From assembly GCF_900103785.1 (NCBI RefSeq), contig NZ_FNHE01000002.1:514298-578297 (forward strand): a stretch of DNA of 64,000 nt, written 5' to 3'. The DNA comes from Geodermatophilus siccatus. Lineage in GTDB: Bacteria; Actinomycetota; Actinomycetes; Mycobacteriales; Geodermatophilaceae. Below, piece by piece: positions 47,133 through 56,179 of the stretch (position 1 is its first letter; every line of letters starts with the position of its first letter). The notes beneath the pieces were generated by a model. It searched no databases and was not told the DNA's origin. It saw only the letters and a list, made by a program, of their open reading frames with translations. The position numbers and the translations under genes were made by a program.

Positions 47133-48305
47133 TCAGCGGATGGCGCCGACGGTGACGCGGTCGACCGTCCAGGCGCGGGCCTGCTCGCTGAGGGTGATGC
47201 CCAGCCCGGGACGGTCGGAGATGTACATGCGCCCGTCGCGGGTCTCCAGGCGCTCGTTGAACAGCGGGTGCAGCCAGTCGAAGTGCTCCACCCACGGCTC
47301 GCGAGGGTAGGCCGCGGCCAGATGGGCGTGGATCTCCATCGCGAAGTGCGGCGCCAGCTGCAGGTTCGCGACGTCGGCGAGGGTCGCCAGCTTGAGGAAC
47401 TGGGTGATGCCCCCGATGCGCGGCGCGTCGGGCTGGATGACGTCCACCGCACCGTGCCGGATCAGCTCGGCGTGCTCGGCGACGCTGGTCAGCATCTCCC
47501 CGGTGGCGACGGCGGTGTCCAGCGAGCGGGCGAGCTGCGCGTGGCCCTCGGCGTCGTAGGCGTCGAGCGGCTCCTCGATCCACACCAGGTCGAACTCCTC
47601 CAGCCGCCGGCTGACCCGCATGGCGGTCGGCCGGTCCCACTGCTGGTTGGCGTCGACCATGAGCGGCACGCCGTCGCCGATGTGCTCGCGGACGGCACGG
47701 ACCCGGCGCAGGTCCTCCGCCGAGTCCGGCAACCCCACCTTGATCTTGATGCCGCCGATGCCCTGCTCCAGGGTGCGGGTGGCGTTGTCGCGGACCTGGT
47801 CGATCGACTCGTGCAGGAAGCCGCCGGAGGTGTTGTAGCAGCGCACCGAGTCGCGGTGCGCGCCCAGCAGCTTGGCCAGCGGCAGGCCGGCCCGCTTGGC
47901 CTTGAGGTCCCACAGCGCGACGTCGATCGCCGCGATCGCCTGGGTGGCGGCCCCGCTGCGGCCCACCGACGCACCGGCCCAGACCAGCTTGGTCCACAGC
48001 CGGCCGATGTCGCTGGGGTCCTCGCCGATCAGGTCGGGCGCGACCTCGCGGGCGTGCGCGAACTGCGCCGGGCCGCCGGCCCGCTTGGAGTAGCTGAACC
48101 CGATGCCCTCGTGGCCGCCCTCGGTGGTGACCTCGGCGAAGAGGAACGCCACCTCCGTCATCGGCCGCTGCCGGCCGGTGAAGACCTTCGCGTCGCTGAT
48201 CGGGTTGGGCAGCGGCAGGGTGACCGAGGACAGGGTCACCGACTCGATGCGGTCGAGCACCGCCGGGGCGGTGGAGGTGAGCGGGGCCGGGACGGTCGTC
48301 GTCAT
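47133..48305 (-). CDS. Enolase-superfamily sugar acid dehydratase (galactarate/talarate type)
   Basis: 390 residues of the mandelate racemase subgroup. Acid/base and metal residues are visible: K187 and K189 (GIKIKVG), D218 (MVDANQQW), E244 (WIEEPL), E270 (TGEML), H320 (APHFAMEIH) and E324. The set with a KxK and a His base matches L-talarate/galactarate dehydratase-type enzymes. With GudD next to it, the operon could handle two aldarate stereoisomers. The exact substrate is inferred. Confidence 0.85.
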   Translation of the reverse strand: MTTTVPAPLTSTAPAVLDRIESVTLSSVTLPLPNPISDAKVFTGRQRPMTEVAFLFAEVTTEGGHEGIGFSYSKRAGGPAQFAHAREVAPDLIGEDPSDIGRLWTKLVWAGASVGRSGAATQAIAAIDVALWDLKAKRAGLPLAKLLGAHRDSVRCYNTSGGFLHESIDQVRDNATRTLEQGIGGIKIKVGLPDSAEDLRRVRAVREHIGDGVPLMVDANQQWDRPTAMRVSRRLEEFDLVWIEEPLDAYDAEGHAQLARSLDTAVATGEMLTSVAEHAELIRHGAVDVIQPDAPRIGGITQFLKLATLADVANLQLAPHFAMEIHAHLAAAYPREPWVEHFDWLHPLFNERLETRDGRMYISDRPGLGITLSEQARAWTVDRVTVGAIR

Positions 48306-48327
48306 GGCGGGTCTCCAGGGGTCAGCG

Positions 48328-48362
48328 GACGAGGCTCAACGGACGAGGCTCAACGGACGAGA
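48328..48362. repeat. 14-bp tandem duplication at the gudD 3' end
   Basis: The unit GGACGAGGCTCAAC is repeated about 2.5 times and covers the gudD stop. Read on the minus strand, it recreates the last codons and stop twice, as if the gene end had slipped and copied itself. Confidence 0.7.
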
Positions 48363-49681
48363 CAGGGTCGCTTCGGGTCGAACGCCCAGCCGGGGACGAG
48401 GTACTGCATCGCGACCGCGTCGTCCCGCGCGCCGAGCCCGTGCTCCAGGTACAGCTCGTGCGCGGCGGCCACGGCGTCGCGGTCCAGCTCGACGCCGAGA
48501 CCCGGTGCGGTGGGGACGGCGATCGCGCCGTCGCGGATCTGCAGCGGCTCGCGGGTCAGCGCCTGCCCGTCCTGCCAGATCCAGTGCGTGTCCAGGGCGG
48601 TGATCCGCCCCGGGGCCGCGGCGCCGACCTGGGTGAACATCGCCAGCGAGACGTCGAAGTGGTTGTTGCTGTGCGAGCCCCAGGTGAGCCCGAACTCGTG
48701 GCAGAGCTGGGCGACGCGCACCGAGCCGCGCATCGTCCAGAAGTGCGGGTCGGCCAGCGGGATGTCCACGGCGTTCGAGCGGATGGCGTGGCCCATCTGC
48801 CGCCAGTCGGTGGCGATCATGTTCGTCGCCGTCGGCAGGCCGGTCGCCCGCCTGAACTCGGCCATGACCTCGCGGCCGGAGAAGCCCCCCTCGGCGCCGA
48901 CCGGGTCCTCGGCGTAGGCGAGCACGTCGTGCAGGTCGCGGCACAGCTCGACGGCCTCGGCGAGCAGCCAGCCGCCGTTGGGGTCGAGGGTGATCCGGGC
49001 GTCGGGGAAGCGGGCGGCCAGCGCGCGGACCGCGGCGACCTCCTGCTCACCGGCGAGCACGCCGCCCTTGAGCTTGAAGTCGGAGAACCCGTAGCGGGAC
49101 TGCGCCGCCTCGGCCAGCGCGACGACCGCCTCCGGGGTCAGCGCCGGCTCGCGGCGCAGCCGCTCCCAGTCGTCGGCCGGGTGGGTCTCGGCCAGGTAGG
49201 GCAGGTCGGTGGCGTTGCGGTCGCCGACGTAGAAGAGGTAGCCGAGCATCGGCACGCTGTCGCGCTGCTGCCCCTCGCCGAGCAGCTCGGCCACCGGTAC
49301 GCCCAGGTGCTGGCCGAGCAGGTCGAGCAGTGCGGACTCCAGGGCGGTGACCGCGTGGATCGTCGTCCGCAGGTCGAAGGTCTGCAGGCCGCGGCCGCCG
49401 GCGTCCCGGTCGGCGAAGGTGGCGGCCACCCTGCGCAGCAGGCTGCCGTACCGGGCCACCGGCTGCCCGGTCAGCAGCGCGCCCGCGTCCTCGACGGTGC
49501 GGCGGATGGCCTCGCCGCCGGGCACCTCGCCGACACCCTCCCGCCCCTCGCTGTCGGTGACGATGGCGAGGTTGCGGGTGAAGAAGGGGCCGTGGGCGCC
49601 GCTCAGGTTGAGCAGCATGCTGTCGTGCCCGGCGACGGGCACGACCTCCACGCGGGCGACGGTGGGCGTGCGACCGGTCAT
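48350..49681 (-). CDS. gudD: Glucarate dehydratase
   Basis: 443 residues, enolase superfamily. K203/K205 (DFKLKGG), D233 and N235 (LDPNGGW), E258 (YAEDPVG) and H337 ([10 protein letters not shown]) match the catalytic set of E. coli GudD (K207, D235, H339) almost position for position. It converts D-glucarate, and L-idarate, to 5-keto-4-deoxyglucarate, the KdgD substrate. The start lies about 31 bp after the kdgD stop; same operon. Confidence 0.94.
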   Translation of the reverse strand: MTGRTPTVARVEVVPVAGHDSMLLNLSGAHGPFFTRNLAIVTDSEGREGVGEVPGGEAIRRTVEDAGALLTGQPVARYGSLLRRVAATFADRDAGGRGLQTFDLRTTIHAVTALESALLDLLGQHLGVPVAELLGEGQQRDSVPMLGYLFYVGDRNATDLPYLAETHPADDWERLRREPALTPEAVVALAEAAQSRYGFSDFKLKGGVLAGEQEVAAVRALAARFPDARITLDPNGGWLLAEAVELCRDLHDVLAYAEDPVGAEGGFSGREVMAEFRRATGLPTATNMIATDWRQMGHAIRSNAVDIPLADPHFWTMRGSVRVAQLCHEFGLTWGSHSNNHFDVSLAMFTQVGAAAPGRITALDTHWIWQDGQALTREPLQIRDGAIAVPTAPGLGVELDRDAVAAAHELYLEHGLGARDDAVAMQYLVPGWAFDPKRPCLVR

Positions 49682-49712
49682 GGGAGTCCTCGCCGTCCTC
49701 TCGGGAGTGGGG

Positions 49713-50627
49713 TCAGGAGACCTTGTCGACCAGGGCGGCGAGCTCGGCGAGCTCGGCGTCGGTCAGGTCCGACAGCGGCGGGCGGACCCGGCCGCCGTCG
49801 CGCCCGACCGCGGTGAGCCCGGCCTTGACGATGGAGACCGCGTACCCCTTGGCCCGGTCCCGGATGTCGAGGTACGGGATCACGAAGTCGTTGAGCATCT
49901 GGTAGACGGCGGTGCGGTCCTGGGCGCGCACCGCGGCGTAGAAGCGCAGCGCGAACTCGGGCAGGAAGTTGTAGAGCGCCGACGAGTACGTGGTCACGCC
50001 GAGCTGCAGCAGCGGCAGCGCGAAGGTCTCGGCCGTGGGCAGCCCGCCGACGTAGATCAGCCGGTCGCCGACGCGGGCGTACGTGCGGGTCATCTGCTCG
50101 ATGTCGCCGATGCCGTCCTTGAGGCCGATCAGGTTGGGGTTGCGCTCGGCGACCTCGGCCACCGTCGCGTCGGTGAGCACGGCGTTGGCCCGGCTGTAGA
50201 CGATGACGCCCAGGTCGGTGGCGCGGCACACGGCGCTGATGTGCTCGACCAGGCCGCGCTGGCTGGCCTCGGTCAGGTAGGGCGGGAAGAGCAGCAGCCC
50301 GGAGGCGCCGGCGGCCTGCGCGGCCTGGGCCTGGGCGACGGAGACGGCGGTCCCGCCGGTGGCCGGCGCGATGACCGGCACCCGGTCGGCCACCTCGTCG
50401 ACGGCGACGCGGACGACCCGGTCGATCTCCGCCGGCGTCAACGAGAAGCCCTCACCGGTGCCGCCCGCGGCGAACAGGCCGGCGACGTCGAAGCCCGCCT
50501 GCCACGCCAGGTGCTCCCGGTACCGGGCCTCGTCGAACTGCAGGTCGGCGTCGAAGTGGGTCACCGGGAAGGAGAGCAGGCCGGCCTTCAGCCGGTCAGC
50601 GAGGGCGTCCGGGGGCAGCAGCGTCAC
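49713..50627 (-). CDS. kdgD: 5-dehydro-4-deoxyglucarate dehydratase
   Basis: 304 residues, dihydrodipicolinate synthase/NAL superfamily. The Schiff-base K170 ([10 protein letters not shown]) and Tyr144 (VIVYSRANA) are present, plus the family opening [11 protein letters not shown]. It decarboxylates and dehydrates 5-keto-4-deoxyglucarate to 2,5-dioxopentanoate. GTG at 50627 gives the normal KdgD length and has AAGGA ten bases upstream. A GTG at 50699 would give a 328-residue form but lies within the -10 box. First gene of the aldarate operon. Confidence 0.92.
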   Translation of the reverse strand: MTLLPPDALADRLKAGLLSFPVTHFDADLQFDEARYREHLAWQAGFDVAGLFAAGGTGEGFSLTPAEIDRVVRVAVDEVADRVPVIAPATGGTAVSVAQAQAAQAAGASGLLLFPPYLTEASQRGLVEHISAVCRATDLGVIVYSRANAVLTDATVAEVAERNPNLIGLKDGIGDIEQMTRTYARVGDRLIYVGGLPTAETFALPLLQLGVTTYSSALYNFLPEFALRFYAAVRAQDRTAVYQMLNDFVIPYLDIRDRAKGYAVSIVKAGLTAVGRDGGRVRPPLSDLTDAELAELAALVDKVS

Positions 50628-50697
50628 GGAGATCGTGTCCTTCGGTCCGACGGGTCCGCGCCGGGGTCCTCCGACGGCGCGGGCTGTGGTCGCGGCC

Positions 50698-50742
50698 ACC
50701 GTAGGAAGGACAGACGATGCACGTCCAAGAGCACTTGCGCAT
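50698..50742 (-). promoter_or_regulatory. kdgD operon promoter with shared operator (site B)
   Basis: On the minus strand, the palindrome ATGC-N18-GCAT (50717-50742) ends in TTGGACGTGCAT. It is followed by 13 bp and the -10 box TACGGT (50698-50703). TGGACG is a candidate -35 with an 18-bp spacer. Same geometry as sites A and C. Confidence 0.78.
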
Positions 50743-50762
50743 CGCTCGATGCCCGTCCGGTA

Positions 50763-51656
50763 TCAGAGACGCCCGGCCCGCTGCTCCAGCACGGCGAGCG
50801 CCCGCCACAGCGCGGGGTTCTTGGAGTCCTTGGCCCACAGCAGGTGCAGCTCCACCGGTTCGGGCACCGGCGTCTCCAGCCGGACGAAGGCCACGCCCTC
50901 GATCGGCAACCGCGCGGCGGACTCCGGGACGAAGGCCACCCCCCGGCCGGCCGCCACGAGCCACAGCATGGTGAGCACCTGGCTGACGGTGTGCACGGTG
51001 TTCTCGGCGGCGATCGGCGCGACGCCGGCGACCAGGTCGTAGAAGTACTTCGCCTGGGTCGGCGAGTGCATGACGACCGGCGTCGACGCGAGGTCCGCGG
51101 CGGTCACGGGCCGGCCGAGCTCCAGCAGCCGGTGCCCCACGGGCGCGGCCACGAGCAGCGCCTCGCGGTGCAGCAGCCGGTGCCCGAAGGCGTCCTCGTC
51201 GAAGGGCGGGCGCCCCAGGCCCAGGTCGACCTCCTCGTTGAGCAGCCCGGCGACCTGCTCCCGGGTCACCATCTCGGCGAGGTCGACGTCGACGTCGGGC
51301 AGCTCCTGCGCCAGGTCGTTGAGCAACTGGCCGAGGATGCCGTAGGTCGAGGCGGCGGTGAAGCCGATGCGCACCACGCCGCTGGCCCCCGACGACACGC
51401 GCCGGGCGAGCTCGGGCGCGGAGTCCGCGAGGCCCAGCAGCCTCCGGGCCTCGACGAGGAAGACCTGGCCGGCGGCGGTCAGGGTGACCCGGCGGTTGTC
51501 CCGCTCGAGCAGCTGGGCGCCGACGACCCGCTCCAGCTTCTGGATCTGCCGGCTCAGCGGCGGCTGGGTCATCTTCAGCCGGGCGGCGGCGCGGCCGAAG
51601 TGCAGCTCGTCGGCGACGGCGACGAATCCGCGGAGCTGCTCGAGCGTGAAGGCCAT
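50763..51656 (-). CDS. LysR-family transcriptional regulator
   Basis: 297 residues. N-terminal winged helix (LEQLRGFVAVADELHFGRAAARL, then QPPLSRQIQKLE) and a periplasmic-binding-like effector domain from about residue 90 (VRIGFTAASTYGILGQLL). It lies between the kdgD operon and the divergent tctCBA operon, and the same 26-bp palindrome stands before both and before mqo. It is therefore the likely regulator, with an aldarate or pathway intermediate as inducer (inferred). Confidence 0.93.
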   Translation of the reverse strand: MAFTLEQLRGFVAVADELHFGRAAARLKMTQPPLSRQIQKLERVVGAQLLERDNRRVTLTAAGQVFLVEARRLLGLADSAPELARRVSSGASGVVRIGFTAASTYGILGQLLNDLAQELPDVDVDLAEMVTREQVAGLLNEEVDLGLGRPPFDEDAFGHRLLHREALLVAAPVGHRLLELGRPVTAADLASTPVVMHSPTQAKYFYDLVAGVAPIAAENTVHTVSQVLTMLWLVAAGRGVAFVPESAARLPIEGVAFVRLETPVPEPVELHLLWAKDSKNPALWRALAVLEQRAGRL

Positions 51657-51675
51657 GCCGACAAGGTATCAACCG

Positions 51676-51720
51676 ATGCCTCAATGGATTTGGACAGGCA
51701 TGAGCGAGGCTTCTTAGGCT
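51676..51720 (+). promoter_or_regulatory. tctCBA promoter with shared operator (site C)
   Basis: The palindrome ATGC-N18-GCAT (51676-51701), ending in TTGGACAGGCAT, is followed by 13 bp and the -10 box TAGGCT (51715-51720). TGGACA can act as -35 with an 18-bp spacer. It is also only 20 bp from the lysR start, so it could give autoregulation. Confidence 0.8.
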
Positions 51721-51797
51721 CGCCGACGACCCGGCGTCCGTGACGCCACTCACACCGCCCGCGGCCCGGCCACGGCTGCTCTCCGAGGAGAACTCTC

Positions 51798-52811
51798 ATG
51801 ACCACTGACAACCGCGCGCGCCGATGGGCGACGGCCGGCACCGGCCTCGCACTGGCCCTCTCGCTGGCCGCCTGCGGCGGCAACGTCGGCGGCGGGACGG
51901 CCGCCGAGGGCGAGGAGTTCCCGGGCGACGACCCGATCACCGTGCTCGTCGGGCAGGACCCGGGCGGCAGCACCGACCTGATCGCCCGCGCGCTCGCCGA
52001 CGAGGTCTCCGACGACCTCGGCGTCCCGGTCACCGTGGAGAACCGGCCCGGCGCCAACGGCGCGCTCGCCGCCCAGGAGCTGGCCGGCGCGGAGCCCGAC
52101 GGGCACACCCTGATGGTCTACAACGGCAGCCTCGCCTACATCACGCCGCTGGCCGTCGCCGAGGGCGAGGCGCCCGACATCGCCGACTACGAGATCGTCA
52201 CCGGCATCAGCCAGGACGACTACGTCCTGGTGACCGCACCGTCCTCCGGCTTCACGACGGTGGAGGACCTGGCCAACGCCGGCCGGCCGATCACCTTCGG
52301 GACGACGGGCGTCGGGACGGGCAGCCAGCTCTCCCAGGAGCTGCTGTTCAACCAGGCCGGCATCGAGGCCACCGCCGTCCCCTTCGACGGCGGCTCCCCG
52401 ACGCTCACGGCCGTGCTCGGCGGTCAGGTCGACGTCGGTTCCATCCAGCTGGGCGAGGCCATCGAGCAGATCGAGGCCGGCGAGCTGACGCCGATCGTGA
52501 CCTTCGCCGAGGAGCGGGTCAGCTACCTGCCCGACACCCCGACCGCCATCGAGGCCGGCTACGACGTGCCGGTGCAGCAGTCCCGCGCGGTCTTCGCCCC
52601 GAAGGGCACGCCGGAGGACGTGATCGAGACCCTGCAGGCGTCGTTCCAGACGGCCTTCGGGTCCGAGGCCTACCAGCAGTTCAACCAGGACAACCAGCTC
52701 ACCCCGAACGAGATCGACGGCGAGGAGGTCCGCCAGGCCTGGACGTCGAACCTCGATCGGTACCGCAGCGTCGTCGAGCAGTACTCAATCGACCTCGGCG
52801 GGGACTCATGA
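51798..52811 (+). CDS. tctC: Tripartite tricarboxylate transporter substrate-binding lipoprotein
   Basis: 337 residues, TctC/Bug family. Signal peptide ends in the lipobox SLAACGG. The Bug-type motif GQDPGGSTDLIARALADEV and ENRPGANGALAAQELAGA bind carboxylates. TctC proteins deliver citrate or other acids to TctAB; here aldarates are the likely cargo from context. The stop overlaps the tctB start (ATGA). Confidence 0.94.
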   Translation: MTTDNRARRWATAGTGLALALSLAACGGNVGGGTAAEGEEFPGDDPITVLVGQDPGGSTDLIARALADEVSDDLGVPVTVENRPGANGALAAQELAGAEPDGHTLMVYNGSLAYITPLAVAEGEAPDIADYEIVTGISQDDYVLVTAPSSGFTTVEDLANAGRPITFGTTGVGTGSQLSQELLFNQAGIEATAVPFDGGSPTLTAVLGGQVDVGSIQLGEAIEQIEAGELTPIVTFAEERVSYLPDTPTAIEAGYDVPVQQSRAVFAPKGTPEDVIETLQASFQTAFGSEAYQQFNQDNQLTPNEIDGEEVRQAWTSNLDRYRSVVEQYSIDLGGDS

Positions 52812-53422
52812 CCTCCTCCGCAGGCGGAGCGCACGTCCCGGGGCGCCCCGGCGGCCGCACGGCCGCCGGGGCCACCCCCCAGGCGGGCCCCGGAGCGCCG
52901 CCGGAGGAGGCCGCCCCCGAGGAGTTCGACCTCGAGGAGGCCATCCACCAGGTGGAGGCCGAGGAGCACGAGGGCCGCCCGCCGGCCGCCGGGCTGCTGG
53001 GCAACCTGGTCGTCGCCGCCGCCGTCGTCGTCCTCGGGGGAGCCGCGGTCGTCGGCTCGCTGGCCTTCGACGCCGGCAGTGCTCGCAGCCCCGAGGCGGG
53101 GACCTGGCCGCTCATGGTCAGCGTCGTGATCGTCGTCCTCGGGCTGGGCCTCGTGGCCACGGCCCGGCGCACCACGGACGCCGAGCGGTTCGGCCGGACC
53201 AGCTGGCTGGTGCTCGCGGGCCTGGCGACCATGGTCGCCTTCGTCGCGCTGATCCCGGTCATCGGCTTCGAGATCCCCGCGGCCCTGCTCGCCTTCGTCT
53301 GGCTGCGCTTCCTCGGGCACGAGGGCTGGCGCACGTCGATCGTCACGAGCCTGGCCCTCGTGGTCGCCTTCTACCTCATCTTCGTGGGCGCCCTCTCGGT
53401 GCCCATCCCGCACCTGTTCTAG
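52808..53422 (+). CDS. tctB: Tripartite tricarboxylate transporter small membrane subunit
   Basis: 204 residues. About 60 hydrophilic, Glu/Pro-rich residues precede four membrane segments typical of TctB (LLGNLVVAAAVVVLGGAAVVG and three more). The long acidic N-terminus is unusual for the family, which is normally near 150 residues. Coupled to tctC; 8 bp before tctA. Confidence 0.9.
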   Translation: MTSSAGGAHVPGRPGGRTAAGATPQAGPGAPPEEAAPEEFDLEEAIHQVEAEEHEGRPPAAGLLGNLVVAAAVVVLGGAAVVGSLAFDAGSARSPEAGTWPLMVSVVIVVLGLGLVATARRTTDAERFGRTSWLVLAGLATMVAFVALIPVIGFEIPAALLAFVWLRFLGHEGWRTSIVTSLALVVAFYLIFVGALSVPIPHLF

Positions 53423-53430
53423 GAGACGCC

Positions 53431-54945
53431 GTGGACCTCGCCCCGGTGCTCGACGGCTTCGGCGTCGTGCTGCAGCCCACCAACCTGCTCTACTGCCTGA
53501 TCGGCGTCGTCGTCGGCATGCTCGTCGGCGTGCTGCCCGGCCTCGGCCCGGCGGCGACCATCGCCATCCTGCTGCCGATCACCATCGGCATCGAACCGGT
53601 GACCGCGGTCATCATGCTCGCCGGCATCTTCTACGGTGCCCAGTACGGCGGCACGATCACCTCGGTGCTGCTGCGGCTGCCCGGCGAGGCGTCCTCGGTG
53701 GTCACCGTGTTCGACGGCTTCGCGCTGGCCCGGCAGGGCCGGGCCGGGACGGCGCTGGGCATCGCCGCGGTCGGCTCGTTCCTCGGCGGCACCGTCTCGA
53801 TCGTCGCGCTCTCCTTCGTCGCCCCGCTGGTGGCCGGCTTCGCCCTGGACTTCGGCCCGCCGGAGTACACGGCCCTGGCGCTGCTGGGCATCCTGCTGGT
53901 CGCCACCGTCAGCAGCGGGGACCGGCTCAAGGCCGTGATAGCCGCCTGCCTCGGTCTGCTGCTGGCCACGGTCGGCCGCGACGGGTTCACCGGCGCCGAG
54001 CGGTTCACCTTCGACAACCTCTCGCTCGCCGACGGCCTGGACTTCGTGCCGATCGCGATGGGCCTGTTCGGCCTCGGCGAGATCCTCTACAACCTGGAGG
54101 AACGGCACCGGGCGGTGCACGCACCGGCGACGGTGGCCAACGTCTGGCCCTCGCGCGCGGACCTGCGCCAGTCCTCGGGCGCCATCGGCCGCGGCTCGGT
54201 CCTCGGCTTCTTCCTCGGCATCCTGCCCGGTGGCGGCGCCACGCTGGCCTCGCTGGCCGCCTACGCCATGGAGAAGCGCCGGTCGAAGACGCCCGAGCGC
54301 TTCGGCCGGGGTGCCGTCGAGGGCGTCGCCGCGCCGGAGTCGGCCAACAACGCGGCCGCCACCTCGTCGTTCATCCCGCTGCTCACGCTCGGCATCCCCG
54401 CCAACGCCACGATGGCGGTCATCTACGGCGCGCTGCTCATCCAGGGCGTGAGCCCCGGCCCGCAGCTGGTCGACCAGGAGCCCGAGCTGTTCTGGGGCGT
54501 GGTCAACTCCATGTACATCGGCAACATCCTGTTGCTGATCATGAGCATCCCGCTGGTCGGGTTGTTCGTGAAGATCCTGCGGGTGCGGGCCACGATCCTC
54601 GCGCCGATCACCGTGCTCATCACGCTGATCGGGGTCTACACGGTCAACTACGACGTCTTCGACATCGGGCTGGTCGTCGTCTTCGGGGCGCTGGGCTACC
54701 TGATGAAGAAGCTGGGCTTCGACCCGGGCCCGCTGGTGCTCGCCTTCGTGCTCGGCTCGCTGCTCGAGGACTCGTTGCGCCGCTCGCTGCTGCTCTTCGA
54801 CGGCGACCCGACCGGCTTCCTCACCCGTCCCATCTCCGGGACGCTGCTCGTCCTGTTCCTCGTCGTGGTGCTGCTCCCGGTGATCCGGGCCGCCCTCGCC
54901 CGCCGGCGGAGCACCGACCGGCGCAACACCAAGGAGCTCGTGTGA
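53431..54945 (+). CDS. tctA: Tripartite tricarboxylate transporter large membrane subunit
   Basis: 504 residues with about 11 membrane segments. Family motifs [17 protein letters not shown] near the start and the repeated [19 protein letters not shown], plus [24 protein letters not shown], form the two substrate-binding halves of TctA. GTG start. Coupled to the following UspA gene by GTGA. Confidence 0.96.
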   Translation: MDLAPVLDGFGVVLQPTNLLYCLIGVVVGMLVGVLPGLGPAATIAILLPITIGIEPVTAVIMLAGIFYGAQYGGTITSVLLRLPGEASSVVTVFDGFALARQGRAGTALGIAAVGSFLGGTVSIVALSFVAPLVAGFALDFGPPEYTALALLGILLVATVSSGDRLKAVIAACLGLLLATVGRDGFTGAERFTFDNLSLADGLDFVPIAMGLFGLGEILYNLEERHRAVHAPATVANVWPSRADLRQSSGAIGRGSVLGFFLGILPGGGATLASLAAYAMEKRRSKTPERFGRGAVEGVAAPESANNAAATSSFIPLLTLGIPANATMAVIYGALLIQGVSPGPQLVDQEPELFWGVVNSMYIGNILLLIMSIPLVGLFVKILRVRATILAPITVLITLIGVYTVNYDVFDIGLVVVFGALGYLMKKLGFDPGPLVLAFVLGSLLEDSLRRSLLLFDGDPTGFLTRPISGTLLVLFLVVVLLPVIRAALARRRSTDRRNTKELV

Positions 54946-55331
54946 CCGTCCTCGTCGCCTACGTCCCGACGCCCGAGGGGGATGCCGCCTTCGCCGCGGC
55001 CGTGGAGGAGGCCGGCCGCCGCGGCGGGCGGCTGGTGCTGCTCAACACCCCGCGCGAGGGCGCGCCGGTCAGCGCGGCCATGGCCGACGAGGACGCGGTG
55101 CGGGAGCTCGTGGAGCGCGCCGCCGCGGCCGGCGTCGACGTCGAGGTGCACCAGGAGGCGCACACCGGCGACGTCGCCGACGAGGTGGTGCGCGTCGCCG
55201 GGGCGGTCGACGCCTCGGTGATCGTGATCGGCCTGCGCAGGCGCTCGCCGGTCGGCAAGCTGCTCATGGGCAGCACCGCCCAGCGGATCCTGCTCGACGC
55301 CGACCGCCCGGTGCTCGCCGTCAAGCCCTGA
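54942..55331 (+). CDS. Universal stress protein UspA family
   Basis: 129 residues with the Usp fold and the ATP-binding motif near the C-terminus, GLRRRSPVGKLLMGSTAQRIL (G2xG9xGS/T type). Coupled to tctA. UspA proteins are sometimes linked to transporters and may tune uptake by ATP level; this is inferred from position. Confidence 0.9.
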   Translation: MTVLVAYVPTPEGDAAFAAAVEEAGRRGGRLVLLNTPREGAPVSAAMADEDAVRELVERAAAAGVDVEVHQEAHTGDVADEVVRVAGAVDASVIVIGLRRRSPVGKLLMGSTAQRILLDADRPVLAVKP

Positions 55332-55354
55332 GGCCCCCAGGCCCTGCGTCGCGG

Positions 55355-55408
55355 ACGCCGGCACGCCCTTCCCGAGGAGCTCACTCCTCCGCGACGGCGT
55401 GCCGGCGT
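55355..55408. terminator. Nested bidirectional hairpin
   Basis: A 13-bp outer stem (55355-55367 with 55396-55408) encloses an inner GAGGAG/CTCCTC stem (55374-55389). It lies after the uspA stop and includes the stop codon of the convergent membrane-protein gene. Confidence 0.7.
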
Positions 55409-55884
55409 CCGGCGTCCCGGCCGGGGACGCCGACCGGGTCGGACCGCAGCGCCGAGCCCCGCGACGGGCGCTCACCCACCGGCAGCCGGAACGCGAGCAC
55501 GGCGAGGAGCACCGCGGCGACCGACACCAGGGTCAGCGTCACGGTCTGCAGGACCGCGTCGCTCCTGGTCTCGAGCAGGTGCAGGGTCAGCTGGTGGTAG
55601 AGCTGGTGCGGCAGGTAGGCCACGACCGCGGCCAGCCCCGTCGCCCGGGCGAGCCACACCCCGCCGGTCACCAGCGCGACGAGGGCCACGACCCCGAGGG
55701 CCAGGTTGCCCTGGCCGACGTCCCGGAGCAGGTGCTCGTTGTAGGGGCCGTCGACGCTCACCCAGGTGCGGCCGAAGCCCGGGAAGTCCTCGTAGAAGGA
55801 CCGCGGCGCGAGCGTCTGCCACCCGCCGACACCCAGGCCGAAGACGACGAACCAGGCCAGCAGGCCGCTGACGACGCGACGCAC
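55381..55884 (-). CDS. Four-helix membrane protein, function unknown
   Basis: 167 residues with four predicted membrane segments (first GLLAWFVVFGLGVGG; others near residues 65-85, 90-105 and 120-140) and a periplasmic-type loop SFYEDFPGFGRTWVSVDGPYNEHLLRD after TM1. The loop pattern recalls a widespread small integral-membrane family, but I cannot name it. GTG with GGGAGGAGGA upstream. The charged tail is short. Confidence 0.75.
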   Translation of the reverse strand: MRRVVSGLLAWFVVFGLGVGGWQTLAPRSFYEDFPGFGRTWVSVDGPYNEHLLRDVGQGNLALGVVALVALVTGGVWLARATGLAAVVAYLPHQLYHQLTLHLLETRSDAVLQTVTLTLVSVAAVLLAVLAFRLPVGERPSRGSALRSDPVGVPGRDAGRRHAVAEE

Positions 55885-56179
55885 GCGGTCCTCCTCCCGG
55901 GATGCCCGGCGGGACGACCGCGACGGCCGGCCGGTGCGCGTCCACCGAGCCCGTGCGCGCGATCGTCCTGCGGCGGTCCGGGCGCCCGCAAGGGACGACC
56001 GGCACTGGTGGAACGGCTCGCCCCGGCACCCGTGGGCCCGCCGGCGGCACGGGCGCGCCGGGCCACGGGAACCGGGTCGTGCTGCCCTTCCGGTCGGGAC
56101 GACGCGACGGTAGAGAGGAGACGTTCCATCGTCCCCGCGACGCCGGACGCGTCCCGGGCGGCCGACGGGAGGCCGGCGC

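Noticed and set aside
50628..50699. Upstream GTG start for KdgD (328 residues)
   Set aside because: That codon lies within the TACGGT -10 box of site B, and the shorter form has the normal family length and an AAGGA site.
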